From Kalmusia sp. IMI 367209 (taxonomy: Eukaryota; Ascomycota; Dothideomycetes; Pleosporales; Didymosphaeriaceae): a stretch of DNA of 64,000 nucleotides. Under the pieces are notes generated by a model. It had not been told where the DNA came from, ran no database searches, and worked only from the letters and a program-made list of their open reading frames with translations. The stretch covers positions 1-64,000 of the forward strand of contig JAPEUQ010000011.1 in assembly GCA_027946365.1 (NCBI GenBank), written 5' to 3'. The position numbers and the translations under genes were made by a program. Positions within the stretch are counted from its first letter, which is position 1. Each line of letters opens with the position of its first letter. Below are positions 62,462-64,000 of the stretch, one piece after another.

Positions 62462-62987
62462 CGAAACCTAATCAGAGAAAGATTATAAGATTACGGCATT
62501 TGTTCAGCCCAATGCCTGGCAGTTGAGCTTCTCAAGGTCTGGTATCATTATCAGTGAGCTGGTCGACAAGGGAATGGAGAAATTCACGGAGCAGCACGTG
62601 CTCGCCACTGCCCCACAGCCCCAACAATAAGTGCCAAGATCTTCAGCTTCCAGGGGTTGGGATCCTTCGGCGATGTGCGGGGAGACAGAATCCTTCGAGA
62701 GCATCAGCTGAGCAATAATTGAAGTGTAGAAAAGCGTCCACACATGTAGCAAGATTTCGGAAACAGTGCTAGTACTAGTACGATAGTTATCGCTTCCAGT
62801 CGCACAAGATGTAGGGAGGCTCAAAGATCTAATACGGAAGGTAGGAGTAGAACAAATCTAAAATTACTTCTCGGCATCACGTTGTGTTACGGTAGCTCAC
62901 GCTCTACGGTAAGCCTACATCATTCACCGGAGCCATCTGGCCCCATTCTCGGAGTCTTACGATCCTACAGTCGTATAAAATTCCACT
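62462..62987. other. Intergenic region between the RTA1-like and UstYa-like genes
   Basis: 526 bp holding the promoter of the RTA1-like gene and the 3' end of the UstYa-like gene. An open minus-strand frame at 62,504-62,824 (106 codons, Ser/Cys-rich middle) is present but resembles nothing known and has no signal peptide, so I do not call it. A CTTATAATC motif lies about 25 bp before the RTA1-like start. Confidence 0.45.
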
Positions 62988-64000
62988 TTATTCCCCACAT
63001 CGGGCAGGTGGGGTTCGTGGCCCACGATAGATGTTCCCTAGACAGGTGTCAGTAAGTTGCAAAATAGACAAAATAGAGTTAGGATTTCCTCACCATCAGG
63101 CCTAGTAATCAAACCTTCCTCCTCCGTGAAAGAATGTCGTTTCGTCCAATCCTGAACAGCATCCCAATTAACACACGCCGAATCCACAGTATTATTAGCA
63201 AACGCCACACCAGGCTTATCAGGGTTCCAAGCAATAGCCCTGACACCAAGATCCGGCTGGCAAATTAGCCTCCTCCGTAAAGTTTCGATGCAGTGATCTA
63301 TATGTGGCGGGAAGTAGCGCTCATCGTCCGTGTCATAATGCCCCGTATAGTTGGCCTCCGTGTCGCGCAGGTTTGTGCAACCGACTCCCGCAACTTGGTG
63401 TCTGATGGAGTCTAAGCAGTGTAGGTGGTGGTAGACGTTCATTGAGACCCAGACATCGCCTGAATTGTCATTTAGAGAGATGCTTTCGAGGTTTATGGCA
63501 TCGAGAGATGCTGATGGGACGCGTATTGAGTATCCTGGATGCGGTTCGTTATCCGTATGTCGACAATCGTTTTCGAATTCGTACGATGGGGCTGTTTCCA
63601 CTCACCATCCATGAGCTCCATCCATCTAGCTGTCCTCTCTGGGGTTGGAAATCCCTTGTATGAGCTTGCGTGGTCATGGCCCTCGACATCATGATGTGTA
63701 AGAGTCAATCGCTGGGAAGATATAGCTTCGAATGCCGGCGCTTGTTGGTAGTCTCTGTCAGTTCTAGAGAAACTAGCTGAGATCGGCTACTATGAAGATA
63801 CTGAAAACTTACAAGGCACCATTGAGTATTGCGCGAGTTGGTCGCTAGCGCTCCGTGGACATGCATTGTTGAGAAACAACCCGATAATCAGCCCGGCAGT
63901 GAAGATGATCACGTTGATGATTAGGTGCCTGATGTCCAACCGTCGGCTCCAGGCTACGGTGATGGATTTACTCTGCAACGAAACCTCTTCATCATCTTCC
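62988..64000 (-). CDS. UstYa-family (DUF3328) oxidase-like protein, 5' end outside window
   Basis: Exons >64000-63813, 63752-63606, 63534-63094 and 63037-62988, stop at 62,990-62,988; introns of 60, 71 and 56 bp join in frame. The N-terminal part visible has an acidic cytosolic segment, then a membrane anchor (HLIINVIIFTAGLIIGLFL). The rest is a UstYa-like domain: SSYKGFPTPERTARWMELM, then the two diagnostic HxxHC motifs, YHHLHCLDSIRHQ (HHLHC) and PPHIDHCIETLRRRLICQPD (HIDHC), spaced as in the family. UstYa proteins catalyse oxidative cyclisation or other oxidations in fungal ribosomal peptide pathways (ustiloxin, phomopsin, asperipin) and some other metabolite clusters. The start codon is beyond 64,000. 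The first intron has an alternative acceptor; I chose the one that keeps the frame (63,753). It is oriented with the RTA1-like gene. Confidence 0.9.

Noticed and set aside
62504..62824. Small Ser/Cys-rich protein gene on the minus strand
   Set aside because: No family resemblance, no signal peptide, and it lies in the promoter region of the RTA1-like gene.

Overview
The window looks like a piece of a filamentous ascomycete (Pezizomycotina) genome with strong compartments. The evidence is short spliceosomal introns (about 45-104 bp) with GT/GC-AG borders, fungal gene families (UstYa-like DUF3328, RTA1-like, fungal cyclase, MFS sugar transporter), and about 41 kb of very AT-rich DNA in which TA replaces CA/TG almost everywhere. 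That last pattern is the signature of repeat-induced point mutation (RIP). I cannot name the species.

Region 1, about 1-41,050: RIP-degraded repeats with no intact gene. Readable parts are a 42-bp minisatellite (3.6-3.95 kb); a nested pair in which a foldback element (4179-5072) splits a copy of a ~1.5 kb inverted-repeat family; another copy at 5617-7150; a ~44-bp satellite of about 1.4 kb (9.2-10.56 kb); a foldback element with three terminal-repeat copies (10.9-12.05 kb); a ~450-bp tandem duplication (12.1-13.0 kb); a complete 7.5 kb Ty3/Gypsy retrotransposon on the minus strand with two 150-bp LTRs and readable protease, RT, RNase H and integrase (18,394-25,918); a 59-bp minisatellite (33.6-34.4 kb); a plus-strand chromovirus remnant (integrase, chromodomain, LTR; 35.6-37.6 kb); and a further copy of the 1.5 kb family at 39.7-41 kb.

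Region 2, about 41.1-64 kb: a gene island of ordinary base composition. In order: a secreted six-hairpin glycosidase with a C-terminal discoidin-like domain (-); a RIP-mutated M20D amidohydrolase pseudogene (-); a fourth copy of the 1.5 kb repeat; an MFS sugar transporter with at least one frameshift (-); a single-exon cyclase-family hydrolase (+), divergent from the transporter; an ankyrin-repeat relic (+); a ~220-bp hAT-like MITE candidate; a four-exon metal-dependent amidohydrolase (+); a decayed charged coiled-coil gene (+); an RTA1-like seven-helix protein (-); and a UstYa-family oxidase (-) cut by the right edge.

Functional reading (inference): transporter, cyclase, amidohydrolase and the dead M20D hydrolase would suit uptake and opening of a cyclic or amide-containing nutrient. 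UstYa plus RTA1 at the right edge could be the border of a secondary-metabolite (possibly RiPP) cluster continuing outside the window. Several genes here are broken, so the island seems to be eroding between RIP-affected repeat blocks.
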